Assembly (NCBI GenBank): GCA_019695035.1
Contig: JAIBAU010000009.1
Span: 1 to 64,000, forward strand
Direction of reading: 5' to 3'
From: Caulobacteraceae bacterium
GTDB lineage: Bacteria; Pseudomonadota; Alphaproteobacteria; Caulobacterales; Caulobacteraceae
DNA: 64,000 bases
Shown here: positions 33,208 to 45,680 of the stretch, one piece after another
Numbering within the stretch: position 1 is the first letter of the stretch
How the letters are laid out: each line of letters begins with the position of its first letter
The notes under the pieces: model-generated
The model's input: the letters and a program-made list of their open reading frames with translations, nothing else
Told to the model about the DNA's origin: nothing
Database searches by the model: none
Translations under genes and position numbers: made by a program

Positions 33208-35528
33208 ACGGCCCCCATCTGTTGCTGCCGTTGCAGGTTTCTGGCGAGTTGAGCGTGCCCGGCGCGATATTGCTTGGGCGGCGCCTCGCCGCTGTAGCCG
33301 AGTTCCGCCGCGGCGCGGAGCGTCCAGGCAGGATCGGCAAGGTGTGGGCGGGCCAGGACGCAGAGGTCGGCCCGGCCTGCGGCCAGAATCGAATTGACGT
33401 GGTCAGGCTCGAAGATGTTGCCGACCGCCATGGTCCGGACATGCCCCTCGTTGCGCAAGAGGTCGGACAGGGGCGTCTGGAACATGCGGCCGTAAACCGG
33501 GCGCCCCTTGGTCGAGGTCTGGCCCGCGGAGACGTCGATAACGTCGGCGCCTGCCCGTGTGAAGGCTTGGCCAATGGCCACGGCCTCGTCCTCGGTGATG
33601 CCCTCGTCGGTCCAGTCCGTCGCCGAGACCCGCACGCTCATCGGCTTGTGCGACGGCCAGACGGCCCGCATCGCCTCGAACACCTCAAGGGGGAACCGCA
33701 GCCGGTTCTCGATGGAGCCCCCGTACTCGTCGGTCCGCTGGTTCGAAAGCGGGGTCAGGAACGAGGACAACAGGTAGCCGTGGGCCGCGTGCAGTTCAAC
33801 GAGGTCGAAGCCCGCCTCCTGCGCCATGCGCGTGGCGCGGACGAAGTCGTCCCGTACGCGGTCCATGTCGCCGCGGGTCATTTCGCGCGGAGTCTCGCTG
33901 CGCGACGAGTAAGGGATCGGGGAGGGCCCAATGATCTCCCAGCCGCCGGACTGTAACGGCCGATCATGGTCGTCCGGCCGGGCCTCGCCCGGAATCTCGC
34001 CCCACGGTCGCTCGGTCGAGCCCTTGCGGCCGGCGTGGGCCAGTTGGATGGCGATGCGGGCCTCGGAGTTGGCGTGGACGAAGTCGACGATCCGCCGCCA
34101 CGCGTCGACGTGCTCCGGCGCATACATCCCCGCACAGCCCGGCGTGATCCGTCCGTCGGCGGAGACGTCAGTCATCTCGGTGAACAGAAGGCCCGCACCG
34201 CCCATCGCCCGCGCGCCCAGATGAACCAGGTGGAAGTCGTTCACGAGCCCGTCGGTCGCCGAATACATGCACATGGGGGAGACGACGACGCGGTTCTTGA
34301 GCTCGAGTTCACGGAGCTTCAGGGGGGCGAACATCGGAGGGCGTGGCTCGTTCACCGTATGGCCCAGCGCCTCCGAGGCAAACCAGCGCTCGACCCCTTC
34401 AAGGAACGCCCTGTCGCGCAACCGAAGGTTCTCATGGCTTACCCGCTGGCTGCGGGTCAGCAGACTGTAGGCGAACTGCAGCGGCGGCAGGTCGAGATAG
34501 CGGTCGATGTGCTCGAACCATTCGGTCGAATTGCGCGCTGCCGACTGCAGCTTCAGCACATCGACTTGCCGCTCGTTCTGGTAGGCGGTCATTGCCTCGT
34601 CGAAGGGCAGGCCCGAATGCAGCACATCGGCCAGCTTGATGGCATCCTCAAACGCGAGCTTGGTGCCTGAGCCGATCGAGAAATGAGCCGTGTGGGCGGC
34701 GTCTCCCAACAGCACGACGTTGCCGCTACGCCAGTTGTTGCAGACGACACGCGGGAAGTTCAGCCACGCTGAACCGCGCAGGTGCCGGGCGTTGGACTGC
34801 AAGGCGTGACCGTCGAGGTGTTTCGCAAACAATCGCTCGCCCGCCCGGCAGGTGTCATCCGCATCCATGCGGTCGAAGCCCAATCCACGCCAGGTCTCCT
34901 CCGAGCACTCCATGATGAAGGTCGAGGCGCCTTCCTCGAAGCGGTAGGCATGGGCCCAGATCCAGCCATGCTCAGTCTGTTCAAAGGCGAAGGTGAAAGC
35001 GTCGAACGCCTTCGACGTGCCAAGCCAGACGTACTTGTTGGCGCGGACGTCGAGGTCGAGCTGGAAATCCTTGGGCCAGGCGTTTCGAACCTTCGAGTTG
35101 AGTCCGTCCGAAGCGACGATCAGGTCGGCGCTCCGAAGCAGCGGGTCCGCTTCAAGATCGGTGATTTCGAACTCATGCTCGAAGCGCAGATCGACGCCCA
35201 GCTCTCGCGCCCGGTCCTGCAGAATGTTGAGCAGCGCCCGGCGGCCGATCCCGGAGAAGCCGTGACCGTGCGAGCTGATGGTCTCGCCCCGGATGTGGAC
35301 GTCGATGTCGTCCCACCACGCAAGGGCCTCGCCGATGGCGCGCGCGCCCTCGGGGTCGTTGTTCCGCAGGTTGTCCATGGTTTGGTCGGAAAAGACGACG
35401 CCCCAGCCGAAGGTGTCACCGGGCCGATTTCGCTCCAGGACGACGATCTCGTGCGCAGGGTCGCGCAGCTTCATGGAGATCGCGAAATAGAGCCCCGCGG
35501 GTCCCCCGCCGAGACAGACGACCTTCAT
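33204..35528 (-). CDS. Bifunctional 2-aminobenzoyl-CoA monooxygenase/reductase-type flavoprotein
   Basis: Two-domain enzyme of 774 residues. The N-terminal half (about 1-375) is a class A FAD monooxygenase: GGGPAGLY near the start and [14 protein letters not shown] later, like salicylyl-CoA 5-hydroxylase. The C-terminal half (about 395-770) is an Old Yellow Enzyme-type FMN reductase: [37 protein letters not shown]. This fusion matches the aminobenzoyl-CoA monooxygenase/reductase of Azoarcus, which hydroxylates and reduces the ring without a dioxygenase. ATG 35528 follows GGAGG. It is the first gene of the operon, divergent from the S9 peptidase. Confidence 0.9.
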   Translation of the reverse strand: MKVVCLGGGPAGLYFAISMKLRDPAHEIVVLERNRPGDTFGWGVVFSDQTMDNLRNNDPEGARAIGEALAWWDDIDVHIRGETISSHGHGFSGIGRRALLNILQDRARELGVDLRFEHEFEITDLEADPLLRSADLIVASDGLNSKVRNAWPKDFQLDLDVRANKYVWLGTSKAFDAFTFAFEQTEHGWIWAHAYRFEEGASTFIMECSEETWRGLGFDRMDADDTCRAGERLFAKHLDGHALQSNARHLRGSAWLNFPRVVCNNWRSGNVVLLGDAAHTAHFSIGSGTKLAFEDAIKLADVLHSGLPFDEAMTAYQNERQVDVLKLQSAARNSTEWFEHIDRYLDLPPLQFAYSLLTRSQRVSHENLRLRDRAFLEGVERWFASEALGHTVNEPRPPMFAPLKLRELELKNRVVVSPMCMYSATDGLVNDFHLVHLGARAMGGAGLLFTEMTDVSADGRITPGCAGMYAPEHVDAWRRIVDFVHANSEARIAIQLAHAGRKGSTERPWGEIPGEARPDDHDRPLQSGGWEIIGPSPIPYSSRSETPREMTRGDMDRVRDDFVRATRMAQEAGFDLVELHAAHGYLLSSFLTPLSNQRTDEYGGSIENRLRFPLEVFEAMRAVWPSHKPMSVRVSATDWTDEGITEDEAVAIGQAFTRAGADVIDVSAGQTSTKGRPVYGRMFQTPLSDLLRNEGHVRTMAVGNIFEPDHVNSILAAGRADLCVLARPHLADPAWTLRAAAELGYSGEAPPKQYRAGHAQLARNLQRQQQMGAV

Positions 35529-35673
35529 TGCAGAACGCCTCCGTGGTTCGGATGTTCTAGGGGGAATCTCCACCCGACGTCACCCCTCCCACCGCAACAC
35601 CGGAACGTTCGCCGCATTGGAGCCGCTTCGAGGCCATGCTAGGCAGCCGCCGACCCAAGTTCCGGAGTCCCCC

Positions 35674-37749
<2,076 letters not shown>

Positions 37750-37770
37750 TCCTTATCGCCACCAGCCGGA

Positions 37771-37800
37771 GGGCGGGGGCGAACTCCCGTCAGCCCGCCC
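37771..37800. terminator. Possible stem-loop between convergent S9 peptidase and lpd genes
   Basis: GGGCGGG (37771-37777) pairs with CCCGCCC (37794-37800) across a 16-base loop in the 83-base gap between two convergent genes. No clear T run; a second small hairpin, CTCCT-GA-AGGAG, lies at 37814-37825. Confidence 0.4.
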
Positions 37801-37832
37801 CGCGAGCCTCCCTCTCCTGAAGGAGGTTCGGG

Positions 37833-39227
37833 TCAGATGTGAATCGCGTGCCCCAGCGCGCGCAGGCTGGCCTCGTGGAAGGCCTCGCCCAGGGTGGGGT
37901 GGACGTGGATGATCCCGGCGACGTCTTCCAGCACCGCGCCCATCTCCATCATCTGGGCGAAGCTATTCGACAGCTCCGCCACGTGCTGGCCCACCGCCTG
38001 GATGCCCAGGATGCGGTGATCCGCCTTCGACGCGATCACGCGCACGAAGCCGCCGTCCTCGCCCGCCTCTATGGCGAGCGCCCGGCCGATGGCCGAAAGC
38101 GGGAAGACCGCCTGGGTGGTCGCCTCCTTGTCGGCCTCGTCAGGCCCGATGCCGGCCGAGACGATCTCCGGCTCGGTGAAGCAGACCGCCGCGATGGTGA
38201 CGGGATCGAAGCGCTTGTCGTGACCGGCGATGATCTCGGCCACCACCTCGCCCTGCGCCGAACCTTTATGCGCCAGCATGGGTTCGCCGGTCAGGTCGCC
38301 GATGGCCCAGACGTTCTTCATCGAAGTGGCGCAGCGGTCGTCGATCTTCACGAACGGTCCCGCCATGGCCACGCCGGTGTTCTCCAGGCCCCAGCCCTTG
38401 GTGCGCGGGCGGCGGCCGACGGTGACCAGGACCTTGTCGGCCGGCAGTTCGAGCGCCTCACCGGTCGCGGAGGTGACCTTCAGCTTTCCGTTCTCGAAGC
38501 CGCCGGCCTTGGCGCCAAGGTGAAGCACGACTCCGTGTTTCTCCATCCATTTCTTTACCGGGTCGGTGAGGGCCTTGTCGTAGAGCGGCAGGATGCGCTC
38601 GGCCATTTCCACGACCGTCACCTCGGCGCCCAGCTTGCGGTAGGCGATGCCCAGCTCGAGCCCGATGTAGCCGCCGCCCACGACCACCAGCTTGCCCGGC
38701 ACCTTGTCCAGCGACAGGGCCTCGGTGGAGGAGATTACGTCGCCGCCGAAGGGCAGGAAGGGCAGTTCGACCGGCTCCGAACCGGTGGCCAGGATCACGT
38801 GTTCGGCCTGGATGGTCTGTTCGCCCTCGGCGGTCTTCACGGTGCAGGTCTTGGCGTCCGAGAAGGTCGCCCAGCCCTTGATGACCTTGACCTTGGCCTT
38901 CTTCAGCAGGCCCGCGACGCCCTGGTTCAGCTTGGCGACGACGCCGTCCTTCCAGGCCACGGTCTGGGCCATGTCGATGACTGGCGCCGAGGCGGTGATC
39001 CCCAGAGTCCCGCCGCCCGCCGCCTTGGCCACGGTCTCGAATTTGGACGCCGCATGGATGATCGCCTTCGACGGAATGCAGCCCACGTTCAGGCAGGTGC
39101 CGCCCAAGCCGTCGCTGGCGTCGACGATCGTGGTCTCCAGCCCCAGCTGGCCGCAGCGAATCGCGGCCACGTAACCGCCCGTGCCGGCGCCGATGATCAG
39201 CACCTTGGTCTTCAGAACGTCAGACAT
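37833..39227 (-). CDS. lpdA: Dihydrolipoyl dehydrogenase (E3) of the 2-oxoacid dehydrogenase complex
   Basis: FAD/NAD disulfide oxidoreductase of 464 residues that reoxidises the lipoyl groups. The redox cysteines are C45 and C50 in GGTCLNVGCIPSK; the NAD-binding motif GGGYIGLE is near residue 180; the active-site histidine lies in HVHPTLGEAF at the C-terminus. I take ATG 39227 over GTG 39233. It is the last gene of the bkd operon, seven bases after the E2 gene, indicating a dedicated E3 for this complex. Confidence 0.96.
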   Translation of the reverse strand: MSDVLKTKVLIIGAGTGGYVAAIRCGQLGLETTIVDASDGLGGTCLNVGCIPSKAIIHAASKFETVAKAAGGGTLGITASAPVIDMAQTVAWKDGVVAKLNQGVAGLLKKAKVKVIKGWATFSDAKTCTVKTAEGEQTIQAEHVILATGSEPVELPFLPFGGDVISSTEALSLDKVPGKLVVVGGGYIGLELGIAYRKLGAEVTVVEMAERILPLYDKALTDPVKKWMEKHGVVLHLGAKAGGFENGKLKVTSATGEALELPADKVLVTVGRRPRTKGWGLENTGVAMAGPFVKIDDRCATSMKNVWAIGDLTGEPMLAHKGSAQGEVVAEIIAGHDKRFDPVTIAAVCFTEPEIVSAGIGPDEADKEATTQAVFPLSAIGRALAIEAGEDGGFVRVIASKADHRILGIQAVGQHVAELSNSFAQMMEMGAVLEDVAGIIHVHPTLGEAFHEASLRALGHAIHI

Positions 39228-39233
39228 GCCCAC

Positions 39234-40928
39234 TCAATCCATGAACAGGGTGGCCGGATGCTCCAGCAGGCCCTTGACCTTCTGGATGAACTCGGCGGCG
39301 TCGTAGCCATCGACGATGCGGTGGTCGAAGGACGAGGAGAGGTTCATCATCTTGCGCACCACCATCTGGCCGTGGCGGACCACGACACGGTCGATGATCT
39401 TGTTGGGACCGACGATGGCGACCTCGGGGTGATTGATCACCGGGGTGTGCACAAGGCCCCCCAGCGTGCCCAGGGAAGTGATCGTGATGGTCGAGCCGCT
39501 AAGCTCGTCCTTGGTCGCCTTGCCGGCCTTGGCGGCGGCGCCCAGACGGGCGATCTCGTCGGCCAGGCCATAGATGTCCAGCGCCTCGGCGTGGCGGACC
39601 ACCGGCACCATCAGCCCGGTCGGCGTCTGGGCGGCGATGCCAAGGTGCACGCCCTCGAACTGGTGGAAGACGCCGTTGTCGTCGTCGAAGCGGCCGTTGA
39701 TGGACCGGTGCTGCGGCAGCGTCCGGATCATGGCCGTGGCCAGGAACGGCAGCAGGTTCAGCTTGGGCCGGTCGGTCCCCTTGTTCTGCGCGTTCAGGTG
39801 CGCGCGCAGGGCCTCCAGCTCGGTGACGTCGATCTCCTCGGCGTACATGAAGTGCGGGATGCGGCGCTTGGCCTCCTGCATCTTCTCCGCCGTCTTGCGG
39901 CGCATGCCGATGATCTTGATGTCCTCGACGTGCGGCCTGGCCACGCGAGCCGAACCACCGCCGCCGCCGGAGCGGGCGACGCCGCGGCCGCCCGACTGGA
40001 CGTAGGCGTCCAGGTCGTCGTGGCCGATGCGGCCCGCCGGGCCGGAGCCGGGGACGAATTGCAGTTCGATGCCCAGGTCCCGGGCCCGCTGGCGCACGGC
40101 CGGTGAAGCCAGAGGCTTCATGCCCTCCGCACGCGTGGCGAAGGCTTCACCACGCGGGGCGGATGCCCTGGCCGGCGTGGCGGCCGCGGGTTTGGCGGCG
40201 ACCGAGGCAGGTTTCGTCTCCGCCTTAGGAGCTGCAGCGGCAGCGGGCGCCGGAGCGGGGGCCGCCGTGCGGGTCGTCTCGACGTTGCCCTTGCCCTCGA
40301 CCTCCAACGCCACCAGCGGCGAGCCCACCGCCAACTGGCCGCCGGGTTCCCCGTGAAGGGCGACGACCTTGCCGCTGACCGGGCTGGTCAGTTCGACCGT
40401 CGCCTTGTCGGTCATCACGTCGGCCAGCAGCTGGTCCTCAGCCACATGATCGCCGACCTTGACGTGCCAACCGACCAGCTCGGCCTCGGCCGTGCCTTCG
40501 CCCACGTCGGGCAACTTGAAGATGTAGTTGCCGGGGCCCATGGCGTCGGGCTCGGGCGCCAGAGCCTCCTCGGCCGCCGGCACGGTCTCGCGCGGCCCGT
40601 CGGGCCGGCCCAGTTCGGCGACCTCGGCGTCGACCGGCGCTGCCGGGGTCGGCATGGCCTCGAAGTCCGCGGCCGCGTTGCCCGCGCCTTCCACCTCGAA
40701 CACCACCAGCGGCGAGCCGACGGCGGCCATTTCGCCCGGTTCGCCGTGGGTGGAAATGACCTTGCCCGAGACCGGCGAGGTGATCTCCACGGTGGCCTTG
40801 TCGGTCATGATGTCGGCGATGATCTGGTCTTCCTCGACCATGTCCCCGACCTTGATGTGCCAGCCCACCACCTCGGCCTCGGCGGTGCCTTCGCCCACGT
40901 CGGGGAGCTTGAAGACGTACTTGCCCAT
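39234..40928 (-). CDS. bkdB: Branched-chain 2-oxoacid dehydrogenase E2 with two lipoyl domains
   Basis: Acyltransferase core of 564 residues. Two lipoyl domains are in tandem (residues about 2-80 and 134-212), with modified lysines K44 and K175 in MTDKATVE; they are about 77 percent identical by direct counting. A proline/alanine linker leads to the peripheral-subunit-binding domain (about 270-310, ASPAVRQRARDLG...GPAGRIGHDDL) and the catalytic domain ending with HRIVDG (H536, D540). Transfers branched acyl groups to CoA. Single lipoyl domains are usual in this enzyme class, so the duplicate is notable. Second-to-last gene of the operon. Confidence 0.93.
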   Translation of the reverse strand: MGKYVFKLPDVGEGTAEAEVVGWHIKVGDMVEEDQIIADIMTDKATVEITSPVSGKVISTHGEPGEMAAVGSPLVVFEVEGAGNAAADFEAMPTPAAPVDAEVAELGRPDGPRETVPAAEEALAPEPDAMGPGNYIFKLPDVGEGTAEAELVGWHVKVGDHVAEDQLLADVMTDKATVELTSPVSGKVVALHGEPGGQLAVGSPLVALEVEGKGNVETTRTAAPAPAPAAAAAPKAETKPASVAAKPAAATPARASAPRGEAFATRAEGMKPLASPAVRQRARDLGIELQFVPGSGPAGRIGHDDLDAYVQSGGRGVARSGGGGGSARVARPHVEDIKIIGMRRKTAEKMQEAKRRIPHFMYAEEIDVTELEALRAHLNAQNKGTDRPKLNLLPFLATAMIRTLPQHRSINGRFDDDNGVFHQFEGVHLGIAAQTPTGLMVPVVRHAEALDIYGLADEIARLGAAAKAGKATKDELSGSTITITSLGTLGGLVHTPVINHPEVAIVGPNKIIDRVVVRHGQMVVRKMMNLSSSFDHRIVDGYDAAEFIQKVKGLLEHPATLFMD

Positions 40929-40931
40929 GGC

Positions 40932-41945
40932 TCAGCCCTCCATCACGCGCTTGAGCGCGGCGCCGACGCGCTTGGGTCCGGGGAAATATTCCCACTCGAA
41001 GGCGTGGGGGTAAGGCGTGTCCCAGCCGGTCACCCGCTGAATCGGCGCTTCGAGGTGATAGAAGCAGCGCTCCTGCACCAGGGCCGACAGTTCGGCCCCG
41101 TAGCCCGAGGTCTTGGGCGCTTCATGCACGATCACGCAGCGGCCGGTCTTCTTTACCGAGGCCTCGATCGCCTCGATGTCGAGCGGCACCAGCGAGCGCA
41201 GGTCGATCACCTCGGCGTCGATGCCGGTGTCCTCGGCGGCGGCCAGCGCCACCCAGACCATGGTGCCATAGGCCAGCACGGTGACGTCGCCACCCTCGCG
41301 CATCACCCGCGCCTTGCCGATCGGCTCGACGTAGCGGCCTTCGGGAACCTCGGCCAGCGGGTGGCCGGTCCAGGGCTTCACGGGCCGGTCGTGGTGGCCG
41401 TCGAAGGGGCCGTTGTAGATGCGCTTGGGCTCGAAGAAGATCACCGGATCGTCGTCCTCGATGGCGGCGATCAGCAGGCCCTTGGCGTCGTAGGGGTTGG
41501 ACGGGATCACCGTCTTCAGGCCGGCGATGTGGGTGAACAGGCTCTCGGGCGACTGGCTGTGGGTCTGGCCCCCGAAGATGCCGCCGCCGTAGGGGCTGCG
41601 TACGGTGATCGGCACGGTGAACTCGCCGGCCGAGCGATAGCGGATCTTGGCCGCCTCGGAGACCAGCTGGTCGTAGGCCGGGTAGATGTAGTCGGCGAAC
41701 TGGATCTCGATCACCGGGCGCAGGCCGTAAACCGCCATGCCGATGCCGGCGGCGGCGATGCCGCATTCGGAGATCGGGGCGTCGAAGCTGCGCGTCAGGC
41801 CGTGCTTCTGCTGCAGCTGGTCGGTGACGCGGAACACGCCGCCGAAATAGCCCGCGTCCTCGCCAAAGCTGAGCACGTTGGGATCCTCTGACATCTTGAC
41901 GTCGAGGGCGCTGTTCAGCGCCTGGATCATGTTGAGCGAGGCCAT
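40932..41945 (-). CDS. bkdA2: Branched-chain 2-oxoacid dehydrogenase E1 beta subunit
   Basis: Protein of 337 residues forming the thiamine-diphosphate enzyme together with E1 alpha. Recognisable segments are GEDAGYFGGVFRVT, EIQFADYIYPAYDQL and YGGGIFGGQTHSQSPE, all of the transketolase-like beta subunits of branched-chain dehydrogenases, and a C-terminal GWDTPYP...YFPGPKRV. The start ATG 41945 is preceded by GGAG; it lies two bases after the E1 alpha stop. It oxidatively decarboxylates the 2-oxo acids of valine, leucine and isoleucine. Confidence 0.96.
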   Translation of the reverse strand: MASLNMIQALNSALDVKMSEDPNVLSFGEDAGYFGGVFRVTDQLQQKHGLTRSFDAPISECGIAAAGIGMAVYGLRPVIEIQFADYIYPAYDQLVSEAAKIRYRSAGEFTVPITVRSPYGGGIFGGQTHSQSPESLFTHIAGLKTVIPSNPYDAKGLLIAAIEDDDPVIFFEPKRIYNGPFDGHHDRPVKPWTGHPLAEVPEGRYVEPIGKARVMREGGDVTVLAYGTMVWVALAAAEDTGIDAEVIDLRSLVPLDIEAIEASVKKTGRCVIVHEAPKTSGYGAELSALVQERCFYHLEAPIQRVTGWDTPYPHAFEWEYFPGPKRVGAALKRVMEG

Positions 41946-41947
41946 GT

Positions 41948-43324
<1,377 letters not shown>

Positions 43325-43326
43325 TC

Positions 43327-44367
43327 ATGACCCTCGACCAGCGTCCCCCATCCGTTCCGCTCCGGCGAAAGCTTGCCCAGGCGACCAAGGGCCTTCGCCT
43401 TGCGCTCGCCAACGGGTTCGCCAGGGCGCTTGGACTGCGGCTGCAGGCTTTCGAGCCGCAGCGTGGACCGGCCGATCGGACCCCACGGCCAGCGAAAGTT
43501 CCGCGCGAAAGCGTTACGCCTCCGGCTTCAGCGCCTGTGCCGGAAATCAGGGAGCCCGCCACGTCTCAGGCCGCAGCTGCGGCCACCGTCGCACCACCGT
43601 CGGCGCCGGCCCCGGCGGCGGCCAAGCCCGAATCCCCGAAGCCGGAGCCGGCCAAGAAGGCTCCGCGGCCGGACAGGTTCCGGCCCGATCCCAGGTACGC
43701 TTTTCGGATCGATGACTGCACGGTCTGTGGGGACCCGCTGGATGAGTTGGTGAGCAACGACTACTGCCCCAACTGCAATTCGCCGGCGCGAACCCGCGCC
43801 CTGCCGCCTTTGCTCGATGACGTCGTGGGCCCTGCGGTCGCCAAGGCCGCCAACCTCGACCTTCCGCTGCTGGGTTTCGCCATGGCGGGTATCGAGAAGC
43901 AGCTGATCGACAAGGTCTTCCCCCTCGTGAAGTCGGTGTCTCTGTTCGGCAACTACGGCGGCGATCACGAGATGGGCGTCGATGCTCGCGACCTGAGCCG
44001 ATACGCCGACAGCAGCTTCGCCGGACATTTCTCCATCCTGCTCTACGACTACTTTACGGAACAGGACGATGGCATCCGGGAGGCCTACCGCGTCCTTGCC
44101 CCCGGCGGGATCTTCTTCACCCAGCTGGGACCGTACCGACTGCTGGACGGGTGGGACGCGCCTTATCAGATCAAGGAAGTTCGGGGTCGCCCGGGCTATT
44201 TCGAGTACCTGCCCGAAGGAGTGGCGCTGGCCGATATCCGCGTCGGGCGCCAGTGGTTCCTCCAGGCGATGGAGGACGCCGGCTTCAAGGTCCAATGGAT
44301 TCGCGCCCACGATCGCGCCACGGGTGCGGACCTCGACTGGTTTGTCGGATACAAACCGGGAGTTTAG
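43327..44367 (+). CDS. Methyltransferase-like protein with N-terminal zinc-ribbon, capsule locus border
   Basis: Protein of 346 residues in three parts: a basic start (about 1-50), an Ala/Pro/Lys-rich linker (about 55-118), then a CxxC...CxxC ribbon (C131, C134, C147, C150) and a class I methyltransferase-like domain. Motif I is degenerate (SLFGNYGGDHEMGVDARDL), while the later YRVLAPGGIFFTQLGP is typical. A similar ribbon-plus-methyltransferase layout occurs in glycan-modifying enzymes. It may add methyl groups to the capsule or lipid-linked sugar. It is followed by a 206-base gap before wecB. Confidence 0.65.
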   Translation: MTLDQRPPSVPLRRKLAQATKGLRLALANGFARALGLRLQAFEPQRGPADRTPRPAKVPRESVTPPASAPVPEIREPATSQAAAAATVAPPSAPAPAAAKPESPKPEPAKKAPRPDRFRPDPRYAFRIDDCTVCGDPLDELVSNDYCPNCNSPARTRALPPLLDDVVGPAVAKAANLDLPLLGFAMAGIEKQLIDKVFPLVKSVSLFGNYGGDHEMGVDARDLSRYADSSFAGHFSILLYDYFTEQDDGIREAYRVLAPGGIFFTQLGPYRLLDGWDAPYQIKEVRGRPGYFEYLPEGVALADIRVGRQWFLQAMEDAGFKVQWIRAHDRATGADLDWFVGYKPGV

Positions 44368-44382
44368 CGCCCCACCACTCAC

Positions 44383-44399
44383 CTGAAGGTTTACTTCAG
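44383..44399 (+). terminator. Possible stem-loop after the methyltransferase gene
   Basis: CTGAAG-GTTTA-CTTCAG lies 16 bases after the stop codon. The stem is short and lacks a T tail, so it may be a terminator or a regulatory hairpin. Confidence 0.32.
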
Positions 44400-44573
44400 T
44401 TGACGAAAGGCCACTCGTGTGTGGATAGATCGTCGCCAGAGGGGACGTCCGTCGCGACGCATCGTCGTTGGCCGCGGAAATCCAGAGTGAGCCTTGCAAG
44501 ACCTTAGTGTTGGCCGGAAACCGCCGCCCAACGCGCCCCGGGTCGATGGCGCTTGGGAAAGTTGCGCTCGGTG

Positions 44574-45680
44574 ATGAAGGTTGCGGTGATTTTCGGGACC
44601 CGCCCCGAGGCCATCAAGATGGCGCCGGTGGTGCGCGCCCTGAAGGCGGCGCCGCAGATCGAAACGCTGGTCTGGTCGACCGGCCAGCACCGGCAGATGC
44701 TCGACCAGGTCATGGACCTTTTTCAGATCAAGGCGGATCGCGACCTGGGGGTGATGCAGCCCGACCAAACCCTGAACGGATTGTTCGCCCGGGTGCTGGA
44801 CCGAATGGATCAGGTGTTCGCCGAAGAGCGGCCGGATCGCGTTCTGGTTCACGGAGACACCACGACGGCCGCAGCCGCCGCGACCGCCGCATTCCATCGG
44901 GGAATTCCGGTCGGCCATGTCGAGGCGGGCCTCCGCTCGGGCCACATGGACAAGCCCTGGCCCGAGGAATTCAACCGACGCTGCGTCGATCTGGTGGCCG
45001 ATCACCTCTATGCCCCGACGACTTGGGCCCGCGACAACCTCCTGCGGGAAAACCTTGGGCCGCGCCGGATCGTGATAACCGGCAATACCGTCGTGGACGC
45101 GCTGCTGCACGTGAAGGGGCGGATCGAAAATGAGCCGGACCTGGCCGCCAGCCTGGCCGCTCGTTTCCCTCAGATCGATCCGAGCAGGCGGCTGGTCCTT
45201 GTCACAGGCCATCGCCGCGAGAATTTCGGAGCGGGATTTCTGAATATCTGTCAGGCCCTGGCGGAGATTTCGGAGCTCCCGGATGTCCAGGTGCTCTACC
45301 CCGTGCACCTCAATCCCAACGTCCAGCGCCCGGTGATGGAGCTGTTGTCCGGGAAGGACAACATCAGTCTGATCGAACCGGTGGACTACCTCGGTTTCGT
45401 CTACCTCATGGGTCGGTCCGCCCTGATCCTCACCGACTCCGGAGGGGTGCAGGAAGAGGCGCCCTCCCTGGGGAAACCCGTCCTGGTCATGCGGGACGTG
45501 ACAGAGCGGCCGGAGGCCGTGGAGGCGGGAGTCGTGAAGCTGGTCGGCGCAAAAGCAGAAAACATAGTATGGTCCGTGCGTGAAGCGCTTGAGGGGCCGA
45601 GCCGCGCGGCGATCGCCAACCCGTACGGAGACGGGACGGCGGCCGAGCGGATCGTTCAGGAGATTAGTTCCGCGTTATGA
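44574..45680 (+). CDS. wecB: UDP-N-acetylglucosamine 2-epimerase (non-hydrolysing)
   Basis: Cytoplasmic enzyme of 368 residues converting UDP-GlcNAc to UDP-ManNAc. Signature segments are VIFGTRPEAIKMAP at the start, VEAGLRSG in the middle, and LTDSGGVQEEAPSLGKPVLVMRDVTERPE near the end. It starts at ATG 44574 (MKVAVIFG) and overlaps wecC by four bases. With wecC it makes UDP-ManNAcA for the capsule in this locus. Confidence 0.95.
   Translation: MKVAVIFGTRPEAIKMAPVVRALKAAPQIETLVWSTGQHRQMLDQVMDLFQIKADRDLGVMQPDQTLNGLFARVLDRMDQVFAEERPDRVLVHGDTTTAAAAATAAFHRGIPVGHVEAGLRSGHMDKPWPEEFNRRCVDLVADHLYAPTTWARDNLLRENLGPRRIVITGNTVVDALLHVKGRIENEPDLAASLAARFPQIDPSRRLVLVTGHRRENFGAGFLNICQALAEISELPDVQVLYPVHLNPNVQRPVMELLSGKDNISLIEPVDYLGFVYLMGRSALILTDSGGVQEEAPSLGKPVLVMRDVTERPEAVEAGVVKLVGAKAENIVWSVREALEGPSRAAIANPYGDGTAAERIVQEISSAL

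Noticed and set aside
37839..40106. 755-codon open frame on the + strand opposite lpdA and bkdB
   Set aside because: The minus-strand frames encode complete E3 and E2 enzymes. The antisense frame is Gly/Val/His-rich, without domains, and is a GC artefact.
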